DNA of 64,000 bases from Viridibacterium sediminicola (GTDB lineage Bacteria; Pseudomonadota; Gammaproteobacteria; Burkholderiales; Rhodocyclaceae). The stretch is taken from positions 248,001-312,000 of the forward strand of contig NZ_JBDIVE010000001.1 in the NCBI RefSeq assembly GCF_039631295.1, written 5' to 3'. Both the position numbers and the translations under genes were made by a program. Position 1 is the first letter of the stretch; each line of letters opens with the position of its first letter. The notes under the pieces are model-generated. The model saw only the letters and a program-made list of their open reading frames with translations. It made no database searches and was not told the origin of the DNA. This document shows positions 53,345-62,361 of the stretch, in pieces.

Positions 53345-54625
53345 TCAGTCCTTGCCGTACATCACGCGCCCTTCAACCAGGGTGTAACGCGTCACACCGG
53401 GCAGCGAGAGGCCCAGGAAGGGCGTGTTCTTGCCCTGGCTCTTCAGCGAGGCGCGGCTCACCACGCGCTCGGCCTGGGCATCGAAGATGCACACGTCGGC
53501 CCGTGCGCCAACGCCCAGATGGCCGCCCTTGGTGATGCCCATGATGCCTGCCGCATCGGCAGTGATGCGCGAGAGCGCGTCGAGCAGGGAGACGCCGGAT
53601 TCCTGCGCCCACTTAAGGGTCAGCGGCAACAGCAGCTCCAGACCGGTGGCACCGACTTCGGACTCGGCAAACGGCATCTGCTTGGCATCGTCATCGACCG
53701 GCGTGTGGTCCGAGCAGACGGCGTTGATGCGGCCATCGGCGAGACCGGCGCGCAGGGCTTCGCGGTCGCGCTGGCTGCGCAGCGGCGGGTCCAGATGGCA
53801 GAGCGGATTGAAGTAGCCGATATCGACATCGCACAGATGCAGGTAGTGCGCCGCCACGTCGCAGGTGACATCGACGCCAAGCTTGCGCGCCTCGTCGATC
53901 AGCTGCAGGCCGGCCGCCGAGCTCAGGCGGGTGACGTGCAGCTTGACGCCGGTGGCTTGCGCCAGCTTCAGGTGCGTAGCCAGCGCCACCGTCTCGGCCT
54001 CGACCGGGATGCCGGTCAGGCCCATGCGCGAGGCCACATCGCCGTCGTGCGCCACGCCGCCCTGGCCGAGGAAGGGGTCCGCCGGTTGCAGCCAGACGCG
54101 GAAGCCGAAAGTGGCCGCGTACTGCATGGCGCGCAACAACACTTGCGTATCGACCAGGGGCACATTGGCCTGGCTGAAGGCCACGCAGCCGGCTTCGACC
54201 AGCTCGGCCATCTCGGTGATGCGCTGGCCCTTGAGACCGGCGGTCAGCGCGCCGACCGGATAGACGTGGGCGCGGTTGAGGCTGCGTGCGCGGAAGCACA
54301 GCATTTCGACCAGGCCCGGCTCGTCGAGCACCGGATCGGTATCCGGCGGGCAGGCCAAGCTGGTGATGCCGCCGGCCATTGCGGCTTCCATTTCGGATTC
54401 CAGCGTGGCCTTGTATTCGAAGCCGGGCTCGCGCAGGCGCGCCGCCAGATCGATGAGGCCGGGCGCGACGACGAGGCCGCTGGCGTCTATCGTGCGGTCG
54501 GCGACGAAGCCGGCCGGCGCGCTGCCGACGGCGACGATCTTGTCATCGCTGATGAACAGGTCTTGCTGGGCGTCGATCTTGTTGGCCGGATCGACGAGGC
54601 GGCCGTTCTGGATGTGAATGTTCAT
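53345..54625 (-). CDS. pyrX: Dihydroorotase-like protein, catalytically inactive (PyrC'/PyrX)
   Basis: A 426-residue dihydroorotase homologue. The zinc motif HxH normally found in GLIDxHxHLREPG is lost: the sequence is GLIDLAARLREPG (about residue 57). VCSDHTPVDDD is kept. Such inactive copies, known from Pseudomonas as PyrC', serve as structural partners of aspartate carbamoyltransferase (PyrB). Here it follows pyrB on the same strand, supporting that role; a working dihydroorotase must be encoded elsewhere. The ATG has AGGA eight bases upstream. A palindromic repeat separates it from pyrB. Confidence 0.85.
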   Translation of the reverse strand: MNIHIQNGRLVDPANKIDAQQDLFISDDKIVAVGSAPAGFVADRTIDASGLVVAPGLIDLAARLREPGFEYKATLESEMEAAMAGGITSLACPPDTDPVLDEPGLVEMLCFRARSLNRAHVYPVGALTAGLKGQRITEMAELVEAGCVAFSQANVPLVDTQVLLRAMQYAATFGFRVWLQPADPFLGQGGVAHDGDVASRMGLTGIPVEAETVALATHLKLAQATGVKLHVTRLSSAAGLQLIDEARKLGVDVTCDVAAHYLHLCDVDIGYFNPLCHLDPPLRSQRDREALRAGLADGRINAVCSDHTPVDDDAKQMPFAESEVGATGLELLLPLTLKWAQESGVSLLDALSRITADAAGIMGITKGGHLGVGARADVCIFDAQAERVVSRASLKSQGKNTPFLGLSLPGVTRYTLVEGRVMYGKD

Positions 54626-54646
54626 TTTTTTAATCCTGAAAAACGC

Positions 54647-54808
54647 TCACCGCAAAGGCGCAAAGGCAATGCAAAGGGCCGCGAAGGCGTGTGTTTGACC
54701 GAATCGCCATGTCTGTCTGCTCTGCTTCATACGCGTCTATTCGCTTGTCGGAAAAGTCCAGCTGCAGGCTTTGCGGCCCTTTGCGCTCTCTTTGCGCCTT
54801 TGCGGTGA
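54647..54808. repeat. CTTTGCG-rich palindromic element, copy C, inside the pyr operon
   Basis: Two 40-base arms (54647-54686 and 54769-54808) are inverted copies with about 35 of 40 positions paired; the outer 19 are perfect (TCACCGCAAAGGCGCAAAG). The loop is about 82 bases. The CTTTGCG/CGCAAAG units link it to copies A and B. It ends four bases before the pyrB stop codon, so the pyrB-pyrX transcript would carry a large hairpin. Confidence 0.85.
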
Positions 54809-54812
54809 AGCA

Positions 54813-55772
54813 TCAGCCCCCTGCCAGCATGCTCATGACCGCCATGCGCACCGCGATGCCGAAGGTCACTTGCGGCAGGATCACGGCGTGCTGGCCGTCG
54901 GCGACGGCGGAATCGATTTCGACACCGCGATTCATCGGCCCCGGGTGGAGCACGATGGCATCGGGCTGGGCGACGGCAAGCTTCTCGGGGGTGAGGCCCC
55001 AGACCTTGAAGTATTCCTGGCTGGAGGGCAGCAGGGCGCCCTGCATGCGCTCGTTCTGCAAGCGCAGCATCATCACCACATCAACGCCGCGCAAGCCCTC
55101 GTACATATCGTGGAAGACGCGCACGCCGAGGCGTTCGACGCCGGTCGGCAGCAGGGTTTTGGGGCCGATCACGCGCACTTCGGGCACGCCCAGCGTGGTC
55201 AGCGCGGCGATCTCGGAACGCGCCACACGCGAGTGCAGCACGTCGCCGACCACCGCCACGGTCAGCTTGGTGAAGTCTTTCTTGTAGTGACGGATGGTGT
55301 ACATGTCGAGCAGGCCTTGCGTCGGGTGCGCATGGCGGCCGTCGCCGGCATTGACCACCGAGATGTGCTCGCGCCCGGTCGCCTGCAGATGCTGGGCGAT
55401 CAGGTAGGGCGCGCCGCTCGAGGCGTGACGCACGACGAACATGTCGGCGCCCATCGCACAGAGGTTGTCGACCGTGTCGAGCAGGGTTTCGCCCTTGTTG
55501 GTCGAGCTGGTCGCGACGTTCAGATTGATCACGTCGGCCGACAAGCGCTTGGCGGCAATCTCGAATGTCGTGCGGGTGCGCGTGCTGTTCTCGAAGAACA
55601 CATTGAACACGCTCTTGCCACGCAGCAGCGGCACCTTCTTGACCTCGCGCTCGGCCACTTCGGTGAAGGGCTCGGCGGTGTCGAGAATCTGTTCGAGAAT
55701 GCGGCGCGGCAGCCCGTCTAGGGTCAGCAGGTGCTGCAGTTCACCGTTGGCGGTGAGTTGGGGATTACGCAT
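54813..55772 (-). CDS. pyrB: Aspartate carbamoyltransferase catalytic subunit
   Basis: A 319-residue enzyme that joins carbamoyl phosphate and aspartate, the first committed step of pyrimidine synthesis. The carbamoyl-phosphate motif FFENSTRTRTTFE (about residue 60) is intact, as are HPTQGLLDMYT and the LHPGPMNRGVEI stretch. Its start overlaps the pyrR end by 8 bases. With the inactive dihydroorotase behind it, this is probably a class A dodecameric complex with PyrX (inference from Pseudomonas). Confidence 0.97.
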   Translation of the reverse strand: MRNPQLTANGELQHLLTLDGLPRRILEQILDTAEPFTEVAEREVKKVPLLRGKSVFNVFFENSTRTRTTFEIAAKRLSADVINLNVATSSTNKGETLLDTVDNLCAMGADMFVVRHASSGAPYLIAQHLQATGREHISVVNAGDGRHAHPTQGLLDMYTIRHYKKDFTKLTVAVVGDVLHSRVARSEIAALTTLGVPEVRVIGPKTLLPTGVERLGVRVFHDMYEGLRGVDVVMMLRLQNERMQGALLPSSQEYFKVWGLTPEKLAVAQPDAIVLHPGPMNRGVEIDSAVADGQHAVILPQVTFGIAVRMAVMSMLAGG

Positions 55773-56268
55773 CGGTCATCAACCTGAAGGAAAGTTCGCC
55801 GGACTCCGCACGCGACAATTGCAGGCTCGCTCCGGCAGGCAGTGGATCGGTCAGGGTCAGCGGGCAGTAGCTCGGCGCGATGGGCAGCTCGCGCCCGCCA
55901 CGGTCGGCCAGTACCGCCAGTTCAACGCGGCCGGGACGGCCGTAATCGAAGAGTTCATTGAGCGCGGCACGCGTGGTGCGGCCGGTGAACAACACATCAT
56001 CGACGAGGATCACCGTGCGGCCGTCGATATCGAAGGGGATATCGCTCTTGCGCGGTCGCGCATGCAGGCCGCGCGAGTTGTAATCGTCGCGGTAGAAGGC
56101 GACATCCAGCGTGCCCAGCGGCTCGGCGAGGCCCAGCTCGGCGTGCAGGCGCTCGGCCAGCCAGACGCCGCCGGTGTGGATGCCGATCATCACGGAATCG
56201 GCGCGCAGCGCCGGGCGGATCAGCGCGACAAGCTGCGCGCACAGGTGTTCAGCGTCAGGAAGTTGCAT
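55765..56268 (-). CDS. pyrR: Bifunctional pyrimidine regulator / uracil phosphoribosyltransferase
   Basis: A 167-residue PyrR-type phosphoribosyltransferase. The PRPP-binding loop VILVDDVLFTGRTTRAAL (about residues 90-107) is typical. In Gram-positive bacteria it attenuates the pyr operon by binding RNA; its regulatory role in proteobacteria is less clear. I start at the ATG at 56268 (MQLPDAEHL). It overlaps ruvX by 14 bases and pyrB by 8, so it is part of one operon. Confidence 0.92.
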   Translation of the reverse strand: MQLPDAEHLCAQLVALIRPALRADSVMIGIHTGGVWLAERLHAELGLAEPLGTLDVAFYRDDYNSRGLHARPRKSDIPFDIDGRTVILVDDVLFTGRTTRAALNELFDYGRPGRVELAVLADRGGRELPIAPSYCPLTLTDPLPAGASLQLSRAESGELSFRLMTDA

Positions 56269-56686
56269 GATGGTCCAGATAACTCTGCAGGATTCGTTGG
56301 GCGGCGACTGCATCGAGCAGCCGCTTGCGTTCGCGCCAGTCGCGGGCCAGCTTGCCGCCCGCTTCCCTGAGGATTTCCTCGGCCTCGGCCGAACTCAGGC
56401 GCTCGTCAAACAGTTCCACCGGCAAGGCATAGCGCCCGTTGAGCTGGTTGGCGAAGCGGCGGCAGCGTGGCGCCATCTCGTGCTCGCTGCCGTCCTCGGT
56501 CGAGGGTAGCCCGACCACCAGACGCGCCGGTTGCCATTCCGCAATCAACTTGCCGATTTCGGCAAAGCGCAGCTCATTGGCCTCGCCATGAATCACCTTG
56601 AGCGGCTGCGCCAGCCCGCTCTCCGTCTCGCCGACCGCGACGCCGATACGTGCGGTGCCGAAGTCGAAGCCAAGCAGGGTCGGCAT
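56255..56686 (-). CDS. ruvX: RuvX/YqgF-family nuclease
   Basis: A 143-residue RNase-H-like protein, formerly called a putative Holliday junction resolvase and linked to 16S rRNA 5'-end maturation. The start LLGFDFGTARIGVAVGE carries the first catalytic Asp; VVGLPSTEDGSEHEM and FDERLSSAEAEEIL follow as expected. It lies 5 bases after algH and overlaps pyrR by 14. Confidence 0.94.
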   Translation of the reverse strand: MPTLLGFDFGTARIGVAVGETESGLAQPLKVIHGEANELRFAEIGKLIAEWQPARLVVGLPSTEDGSEHEMAPRCRRFANQLNGRYALPVELFDERLSSAEAEEILREAGGKLARDWRERKRLLDAVAAQRILQSYLDHHATS

Positions 56687-56691
56687 CCGGC

Positions 56692-57252
56692 TCAGGCGTG
56701 CCCGGCGACGTCGGACAGATTGGTGAAATCGATGCCGAGCAGCTGCATCGCCGCCGTCAGGCGCTCTTCGGGCGGCACGCTGAAAATGATCTGCGACTCG
56801 GCCGGCACCGTCAGCCAGGCGTTCTGCGCCAGCTCTTCTTCAAGCTGGCCGGCGTTCCAGCCCGAGTAACCGAGGGTGATCAGCACCTCGCCCGGCTCGC
56901 CGGAGACGCCCATTGCCTGCAGGATGTCCTTGGAACTGGTCAGCGCGATCTCGTCATTGACGCGCAGGCTGGACTGCCACTCGCCCACCGGGCGATGCAG
57001 CACAAAGCCGCGATCGGTCTGCACCGGGCCGCCAAAATACACCGGCTGCTCGGCCAGCTCGCCCGCGTCGATGGGGATATCCACGCGCTCGAACAGACCC
57101 TCGATGGTCAGGTCGATAGGGCGGTTGATGACCACGCCCAGAGCGCCCTCGTCGTTATGTTCGGCAACATAGACCAGGGTGCGCGAGAAGTTGGGATCCT
57201 CCATGGCCGGCATGGCGATGAGGAAGTGATGGGTGAGGTTCACGTTTTGCAC
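56692..57252 (-). CDS. algH: YqgE/AlgH-family protein
   Basis: A 186-residue protein of the UPF0301 family. Motifs: HHFLIAMPAMEDPNFSRTLV near the start, GALGVVINRPIDLTIEGLF and VLITLGYSGWNAGQLEEELA. The name AlgH comes from an alginate-regulation effect in Pseudomonas; the molecular role is unknown. It is the first gene of the algH-ruvX-pyrR-pyrB-pyrX unit, an order common in beta- and gammaproteobacteria. Confidence 0.95.
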   Translation of the reverse strand: MQNVNLTHHFLIAMPAMEDPNFSRTLVYVAEHNDEGALGVVINRPIDLTIEGLFERVDIPIDAGELAEQPVYFGGPVQTDRGFVLHRPVGEWQSSLRVNDEIALTSSKDILQAMGVSGEPGEVLITLGYSGWNAGQLEEELAQNAWLTVPAESQIIFSVPPEERLTAAMQLLGIDFTNLSDVAGHA

Positions 57253-57290
57253 GGCTGCATTGTATCGCGCCTTGTCGCAGAATGTGCCTC

Positions 57291-58781
57291 ATGACAAGCC
57301 CTCACTCATGCTCCGATAGCGCCGCCCTGGTCTGGTTCCGCCGCGACCTGCGCGACTTCGACCACGCCGCCCTCTACCACGCCTTGCGCGCCCATCGCCG
57401 CGTGTTCTGCGCCTTCGTGTTCGACACAGAAATCCTCGACGCCCTGCCCGGTCAGGGCGCGCCCGGCAGCCCGCGCAGCGACCGCCGCATCGACTTCATC
57501 CACGCCAGCCTGCTCGAACTCGACACCGCACTGCGCAGCGCCGGCGGCGCGCTGATCGTGCGACACGGCCGCGCAAGCCAGGAACTTCCCGCCCTGGCGC
57601 GCGAACTGGGCGTTGCCGCCGTATTCACCAACCACGACTACGAACCGGCCGCCATCGCGCGCGATGCCGCCGTCGCCACAGCGCTGGCCGACTCCGGCAT
57701 CGCCTTCACGAGCTTCAAGGATCAGGTGATCTTCGAGCGTGACGAAGTGCTGACCCAGGCGGGCAAGCCCTTCGGCGTGTTCACGCCCTACAAGAACGCC
57801 TGGCTGCGCAAGCTTGGAGAAGCGGGTGGCGAGTTCTACCTGCAAAGCTACCCGGTCGAGCGCTACCGCGCGCATCTTGCCGCCAGCCCGCTGGCGAGCG
57901 GCATTCCGCCGCTGGAAGCGCTGGGCTTTGCAGCGAGCAATCTCGCCGCGCTGCGCCTGCCCACCGGCATGTCGGGCGGCGCCGCGCTGTTTGAAGCCTT
58001 TCTCGCACGCATCGATCAATACAAAGCCGCCCGCGACTTCCCCGCCGTCAAAGGCGTCTCCTATCTCTCCACGCATCTGCGCTTTGGCACCGTGAGCATC
58101 CGCCAGCTCGCACGCGCCGCCTGGCAGCGCAGCGGCGTCTTGGGCAATGAGGGCGCAGCGACCTGGCTGTCGGAACTCGTCTGGCGCGACTTCTACCAGC
58201 AGATCCTGTTCCACCACCCGCAAGTCGTCGAGCACGCCTGGAAGCCTGAATACGATGATCTGCAATGGGAAAGCGGGCTGGCCGCCGACGCGCTGTTCGA
58301 CGCCTGGTGCGCGGCACGCACCGGCTACCCCATCGTCGACGCGGCGATGCGCCAGCTCAACCAGACCGGCTTCATGCACAACCGCCTGCGCATGGTTACT
58401 GCGAGCTTCCTTACCAAGGACCTGGGCATCCACTGGCTGCACGGCGAGCGCTACTTCGCCCTGCATCTGAACGATTACGACTTGTCCGCCAACAACGGCG
58501 GCTGGCAATGGGCCGCCTCCACCGGCTGCGACGCCCAGCCCTACTTCCGCATCTTCAACCCGGTCTCGCAATCCGAGAAGTTTGACGCCCAGGGCACATT
58601 CATCCGCCGCTACCTGCCCGAACTCGCGCAAGTGCCCGACAAATACATCCACGCCCCCTGGCTAATGCCTGCACTCACCCAGCAGGCCACCGGCTGTGTG
58701 ATCGGCGACCACTACCCGGCACCTGTCGTTGATCACGCCACGGCACGCGAGATTACGCTGGCGCGGTTCAAGCGTGGCTGA
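57291..58781 (+). CDS. phrB: Deoxyribodipyrimidine photolyase, class I
   Basis: A 496-residue light-driven DNA repair enzyme that splits cyclobutane pyrimidine dimers. The N-terminal antenna domain starts with LVWFRRDLRDFDHAAL. The FAD domain holds HNRLRMVTASFLTKDLGIHW and the strongly conserved NNGGWQWAASTGCDAQPYF and FNPVSQSEKFD stretches, with the Trp chain intact. Start: the ATG at 57291, or the ATG three codons earlier at 57282; neither has a strong ribosome site. It is divergent from algH. Confidence 0.94.
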   Translation: MTSPHSCSDSAALVWFRRDLRDFDHAALYHALRAHRRVFCAFVFDTEILDALPGQGAPGSPRSDRRIDFIHASLLELDTALRSAGGALIVRHGRASQELPALARELGVAAVFTNHDYEPAAIARDAAVATALADSGIAFTSFKDQVIFERDEVLTQAGKPFGVFTPYKNAWLRKLGEAGGEFYLQSYPVERYRAHLAASPLASGIPPLEALGFAASNLAALRLPTGMSGGAALFEAFLARIDQYKAARDFPAVKGVSYLSTHLRFGTVSIRQLARAAWQRSGVLGNEGAATWLSELVWRDFYQQILFHHPQVVEHAWKPEYDDLQWESGLAADALFDAWCAARTGYPIVDAAMRQLNQTGFMHNRLRMVTASFLTKDLGIHWLHGERYFALHLNDYDLSANNGGWQWAASTGCDAQPYFRIFNPVSQSEKFDAQGTFIRRYLPELAQVPDKYIHAPWLMPALTQQATGCVIGDHYPAPVVDHATAREITLARFKRG

Positions 58782-58852
58782 GCGAACAAAGCACACGTTC
58801 GGCCAAGAAAAATACATGCGGCATGTAAAGTTTTTAGGCCTATTCCCGTTAG

Positions 58853-59001
58853 CAGGCTGATGCAAAACTTTTTTCAACCTCAAAATCACATGATTTCAGG
58901 GGTGCTTCGAGCCTCAGCCACCTTGAAAAAATGGCTTGTAGGCGATTCTGAGAGGTTGTCATATTTTCAGGTGGCTTTGAATTTTGTTTTGCATCAGCCT
59001 G
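58853..59001. mobile_element. 149-bp MITE with 16-bp TIRs and TTAG target duplication
   Basis: The ends CAGGCTGATGCAAAAC (58853-58868) and GTTTTGCATCAGCCTG (58986-59001) are perfect inverted repeats. TTAG flanks both sides (58849-58852 and 59002-59005), a 4-bp target duplication. The interior has no gene and is less GC-rich than neighbours, with an inner inverted pair around GCCACCTTGAAAA. The YTAR-type target fits the IS5 group, but the parent element is not in this window. Confidence 0.8.
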
Positions 59002-59088
59002 TTAGGCGTCTAACAACATCCAATTCCGGCGCGACGCCCAACACCGATTGGCTGACCGCACCCCCCAGACCAACATACAGAGACACTC

Positions 59089-61116
59089 ATGCAGACACTG
59101 CTTAAACCCGCCGTCTGGCTGATGTCGCAGCTCAAGTTCTCAGCCAAGCTTTTAGTCGTTGCAGCAGCGATTATCCTGCTGGTACTCAGCTTGATCGTGA
59201 CTACATTCACACAATTTGATGCAAATCGCGAGGCAGCCAAATCAGAATTGCGAGGCATCACAGTCTTGCGCCCGGCACTTGATCTGGTTTCGGCCTTGCA
59301 AGTGCACCGCGGCACCAGCTCAGCCGCCATTGGTGGTGATGCCGCCATGAAATCAGCCCAGCCCGAGAAGGCCGAGCAGGCAGACAAACTATTTACCGCA
59401 CTCCAGACGGCGCTCGCCGAGGCCGCGCTCAGCAGCGAGTTGAACAAAGCTTTCGAAGCGCTCAACACACAATGGAAATCGCTGCGCGAAAATGGCATGT
59501 CCATGCCCCAGCAGCCCAACTTCAAAGCCCACACAGACTTGATCGAGGGCACCATGCTCTTCATTTCCAATCTGGCGGAAGAGTCTGGGTTGATTCTGGA
59601 CCCTGAGGCCGAAACTTACTTCTCCATCGTCCTGACTGCAGAACAAGCCCCCAGACTGACTGAGCTGCTAGGTCGTCTGCGTGGCATGGGGGCCGGTTTC
59701 CTTGCCAGCAAGCAAATGACCGATTTGCAAAAAGCCGATTTCCTGGGCTTCATGGGCGGGATGAACAGCAAGCTGCAAGACTTCCATCTCAGCCTTGCAC
59801 AATCGCAACGCAACTCGCCCGAGGCGCACAAAGCCGCGCTCCAGTCGCTGCAAAGCGGCCTTGCAGAAGAGATCGATCAGGTCCGGAAACTGGCTGAACG
59901 TGAGATCGTAGAGCAGTCCTTTTCTATCCCGGCAAGCGAATACTTCGCTGCGGTCTCAAAACCCATCAAACGCATCAACGACGCCAACCACAATTTCTTG
60001 CTTCCGCTCATCGAGCAGCAGCTGGCTGCGCGCGTGAGCCACTACAACACGCTCTTCATCGCACTGAGCGCGGTAACGCTACTGGTCTGCATGATCTGTC
60101 TGTACCTGTTCGCAGGCTTTTACACGGGTCTGAATGCTTCTTTAAAGCAGCTGATCGCAACATCGAGAGTCGTGGCTAACGGTAACCTGTCGCAACGCGT
60201 GACAATTTCCAGCAAGGACGAATTTGCTGACGTTGCCCGCGAATTCAACGCCATGGCTGATGCCTTCAGCAGAACCGTCCGTGAAGTTCAGGCCTGCGCC
60301 AATGACGTTTCGCAGTCTGCGGAGTCTCTGGCCGGGACTGCGCAACACGTCGCATCCAGCTCGTCAGCGCAAAACGAGGCGGCTTCACGCATGGCCGCCG
60401 CCATGGAAGAAATGGCCGTCAGCATTGGCGAGGTCGCCGAACACGCCAATACCGCAGCAGACAAAGTCACCGAAAGTGGCGCGCTATCGAGCAGCGGTTC
60501 GCTGCACGTCGAACGGTCGACGAATGAAATCAGCTCGGTCGCCAGTATGGTCACGGAAACTGCCTTGCAAATACGCGCGCTGGGTGACGAATCCGTGCGC
60601 ATTGGCAGCATGGTGAATGTCATCAAGGATATTGCCGATCAAACCAATCTGCTTGCACTCAATGCAGCCATTGAAGCTGCACGTGCAGGCGAAACCGGGC
60701 GCGGCTTCGCCGTCGTCGCGGACGAAGTTCGCAAACTGGCAGAACGCTCAGCACGCGCAACAGAAGAAATTGGCGCCGTCATCCAGTCCATTCAGCAAAA
60801 TACTGCACGCGCTGTCGAGACCATGGAGGCTGGCGTAGGTCGAGTACATAAAAGCGTAGACATTACGAATATGGCCAGTGGCGCCATGCAACAGATTCAC
60901 CACCACTCTGAAATCGTTCGTCATTCAGTTGCGGAAATTGCGACCGCGCTGCGTGAGCAGCGCAACACCATTAATGATGTCGCGCGCACGGTCGAAAACG
61001 TTGCTCAAATGAGCGATGAAAACCATCAGGCCGTCAGCCAAACCACCACAACCGCATCCAAGTTGCGCGCGCTCTCGCAGACCATGCTCAGTACAGTCCA
61101 ACGCTTTCATGTGTAA
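59089..61116 (+). CDS. Methyl-accepting chemotaxis protein
   Basis: A 675-residue transmembrane receptor. Membrane helix 1 lies at about residues 20-42 and helix 2 at about 322-345. Between them lies an all-helical sensor of about 275 residues with LQVHRGTSSAAIGGDAA, like NIT/nitrate-sensor-type domains. A HAMP domain (about 345-400) follows, then the signalling hairpin with the tip DIADQTNLLALNAAIEAARA and GRGFAVVADEVRKLAERSAR. It lacks a C-terminal NWETF-like pentapeptide. A MITE lies just upstream. The ligand is unknown. Confidence 0.92.
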   Translation: MQTLLKPAVWLMSQLKFSAKLLVVAAAIILLVLSLIVTTFTQFDANREAAKSELRGITVLRPALDLVSALQVHRGTSSAAIGGDAAMKSAQPEKAEQADKLFTALQTALAEAALSSELNKAFEALNTQWKSLRENGMSMPQQPNFKAHTDLIEGTMLFISNLAEESGLILDPEAETYFSIVLTAEQAPRLTELLGRLRGMGAGFLASKQMTDLQKADFLGFMGGMNSKLQDFHLSLAQSQRNSPEAHKAALQSLQSGLAEEIDQVRKLAEREIVEQSFSIPASEYFAAVSKPIKRINDANHNFLLPLIEQQLAARVSHYNTLFIALSAVTLLVCMICLYLFAGFYTGLNASLKQLIATSRVVANGNLSQRVTISSKDEFADVAREFNAMADAFSRTVREVQACANDVSQSAESLAGTAQHVASSSSAQNEAASRMAAAMEEMAVSIGEVAEHANTAADKVTESGALSSSGSLHVERSTNEISSVASMVTETALQIRALGDESVRIGSMVNVIKDIADQTNLLALNAAIEAARAGETGRGFAVVADEVRKLAERSARATEEIGAVIQSIQQNTARAVETMEAGVGRVHKSVDITNMASGAMQQIHHHSEIVRHSVAEIATALREQRNTINDVARTVENVAQMSDENHQAVSQTTTTASKLRALSQTMLSTVQRFHV

Positions 61117-61128
61117 TTCCGATCACGC

Positions 61129-62319
61129 CTACGCTCTGTCCAGGCGATGACGACACAAGATCGGCCCATAGCGCCACAGGTAGAGCAGGAAGGCGAAGCT
61201 CCACACCAGGGCGGCGAGCCACAGGCCGCTGATGTAGGCGGCGGGCCATAGCAGCACCGGCAGCACGCGCGCCAGCACGGCCAGCACCAGGGCGCCGTAG
61301 GCGGTGGCTTCGAGCCAGTCGACGCGCAGCATGCGGCCGGTGTGGCCGAGCGCGGTGCGGGTGATCATGGCGAGGATCAGGCCGGCCATGGCGCCGACGG
61401 TGAGCACGTGCAGCACGGCGCTGTGCGCAGCCGGCCACCACGGGCTGGCGGCCAGCAGGAGCAGCGCGACGAGGATCCAGGCATGCGCCAGATGCAGGCT
61501 CCACAGCAGCGGCTTGCCGAGGCTCGCCTGCGGGCGCCAGCCCTGGCAGCGGACGATCTGCGCCAGCGCGGCCGGCAGGGCCAGCGCAGCACACAGGACG
61601 GCCGATGCGTCCAGCGCCCAGGCCAGCAAGGCGCCGCCGGTGAGAGCCAGCGCGGCGGATTCGACGCGTGCATCACGCCACACGAGCGCACGGCCGCCAC
61701 TGGCGGTGAAGCCGGGCACGATGCGGCCGGCAATCACGGTTTCGAGCATGGTCACCAAGGCGACCGCCAGATGCAGGCCGAGCGGCGGCGACACCGCCAG
61801 CCAGCCGGCCACCGCGGCATGCACCAGGGCATTGGCGGCGGTGAGCAGGAGCAGCATCAGCGGCAGAAAGTAGTTGCGCCGCTGGCGCGCGCGCCACAGC
61901 GCGGGGGCAATCGCCAGCGCGGCGAGCGGCAGGAAAGCCAGATCGAGCACGGCAGCCAGCCCGTGCGGGCCGCTGAGCATCGCAACACGCGCCGCCAGCC
62001 ACAGCAGCGCCAGTGCTGCCAGCGGCTTGCCGCGAGGCATGGCCTGACCGGTCCAGTTGCCGACGGCGGTGAACAGGAAGCCGACGATCACCGCCGCGGC
62101 AAAGCCGAAGATCATCTCGTGCCCGTGCCAGATCAGGGCCGGCAGCGCCGGCTCAAGACGCAGCCAGCCGGTGATCAGCAGCAGCCAGAGCGGAATCAGC
62201 GTCGCCGCCAGCGCGGCCGCCAACAGATAGAAGGGCCGCAGCCCCAGCGAGAACAAAGCCATGCCCGGTGGCGGGCCGGCTTTGCGACGACGCGGTTCCT
62301 CGATGATGATGACGGCCAT
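61129..62319 (-). CDS. nnrS: NnrS-family haem/copper-containing membrane protein
   Basis: A 396-residue integral membrane protein with about 12 helices. The motif WHGHEMIFGFAAAVIVGFLF followed by GNWTG is diagnostic of NnrS. In Rhodobacter the protein binds haem and copper, and the family is linked to protection against nitric oxide. Here no denitrification gene is adjacent. I start at the ATG at 62319 because GGGAGA precedes it; an upstream ATG at 62361 is weaker. The end is convergent with the chemoreceptor gene, 12 bases apart. Confidence 0.9.
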   Translation of the reverse strand: MAVIIIEEPRRRKAGPPPGMALFSLGLRPFYLLAAALAATLIPLWLLLITGWLRLEPALPALIWHGHEMIFGFAAAVIVGFLFTAVGNWTGQAMPRGKPLAALALLWLAARVAMLSGPHGLAAVLDLAFLPLAALAIAPALWRARQRRNYFLPLMLLLLTAANALVHAAVAGWLAVSPPLGLHLAVALVTMLETVIAGRIVPGFTASGGRALVWRDARVESAALALTGGALLAWALDASAVLCAALALPAALAQIVRCQGWRPQASLGKPLLWSLHLAHAWILVALLLLAASPWWPAAHSAVLHVLTVGAMAGLILAMITRTALGHTGRMLRVDWLEATAYGALVLAVLARVLPVLLWPAAYISGLWLAALVWSFAFLLYLWRYGPILCRHRLDRA

Positions 62320-62361
62320 GCGGCTCTCCCGGGTGGCCCACAGGCCGTGTGAAGCAGACAT

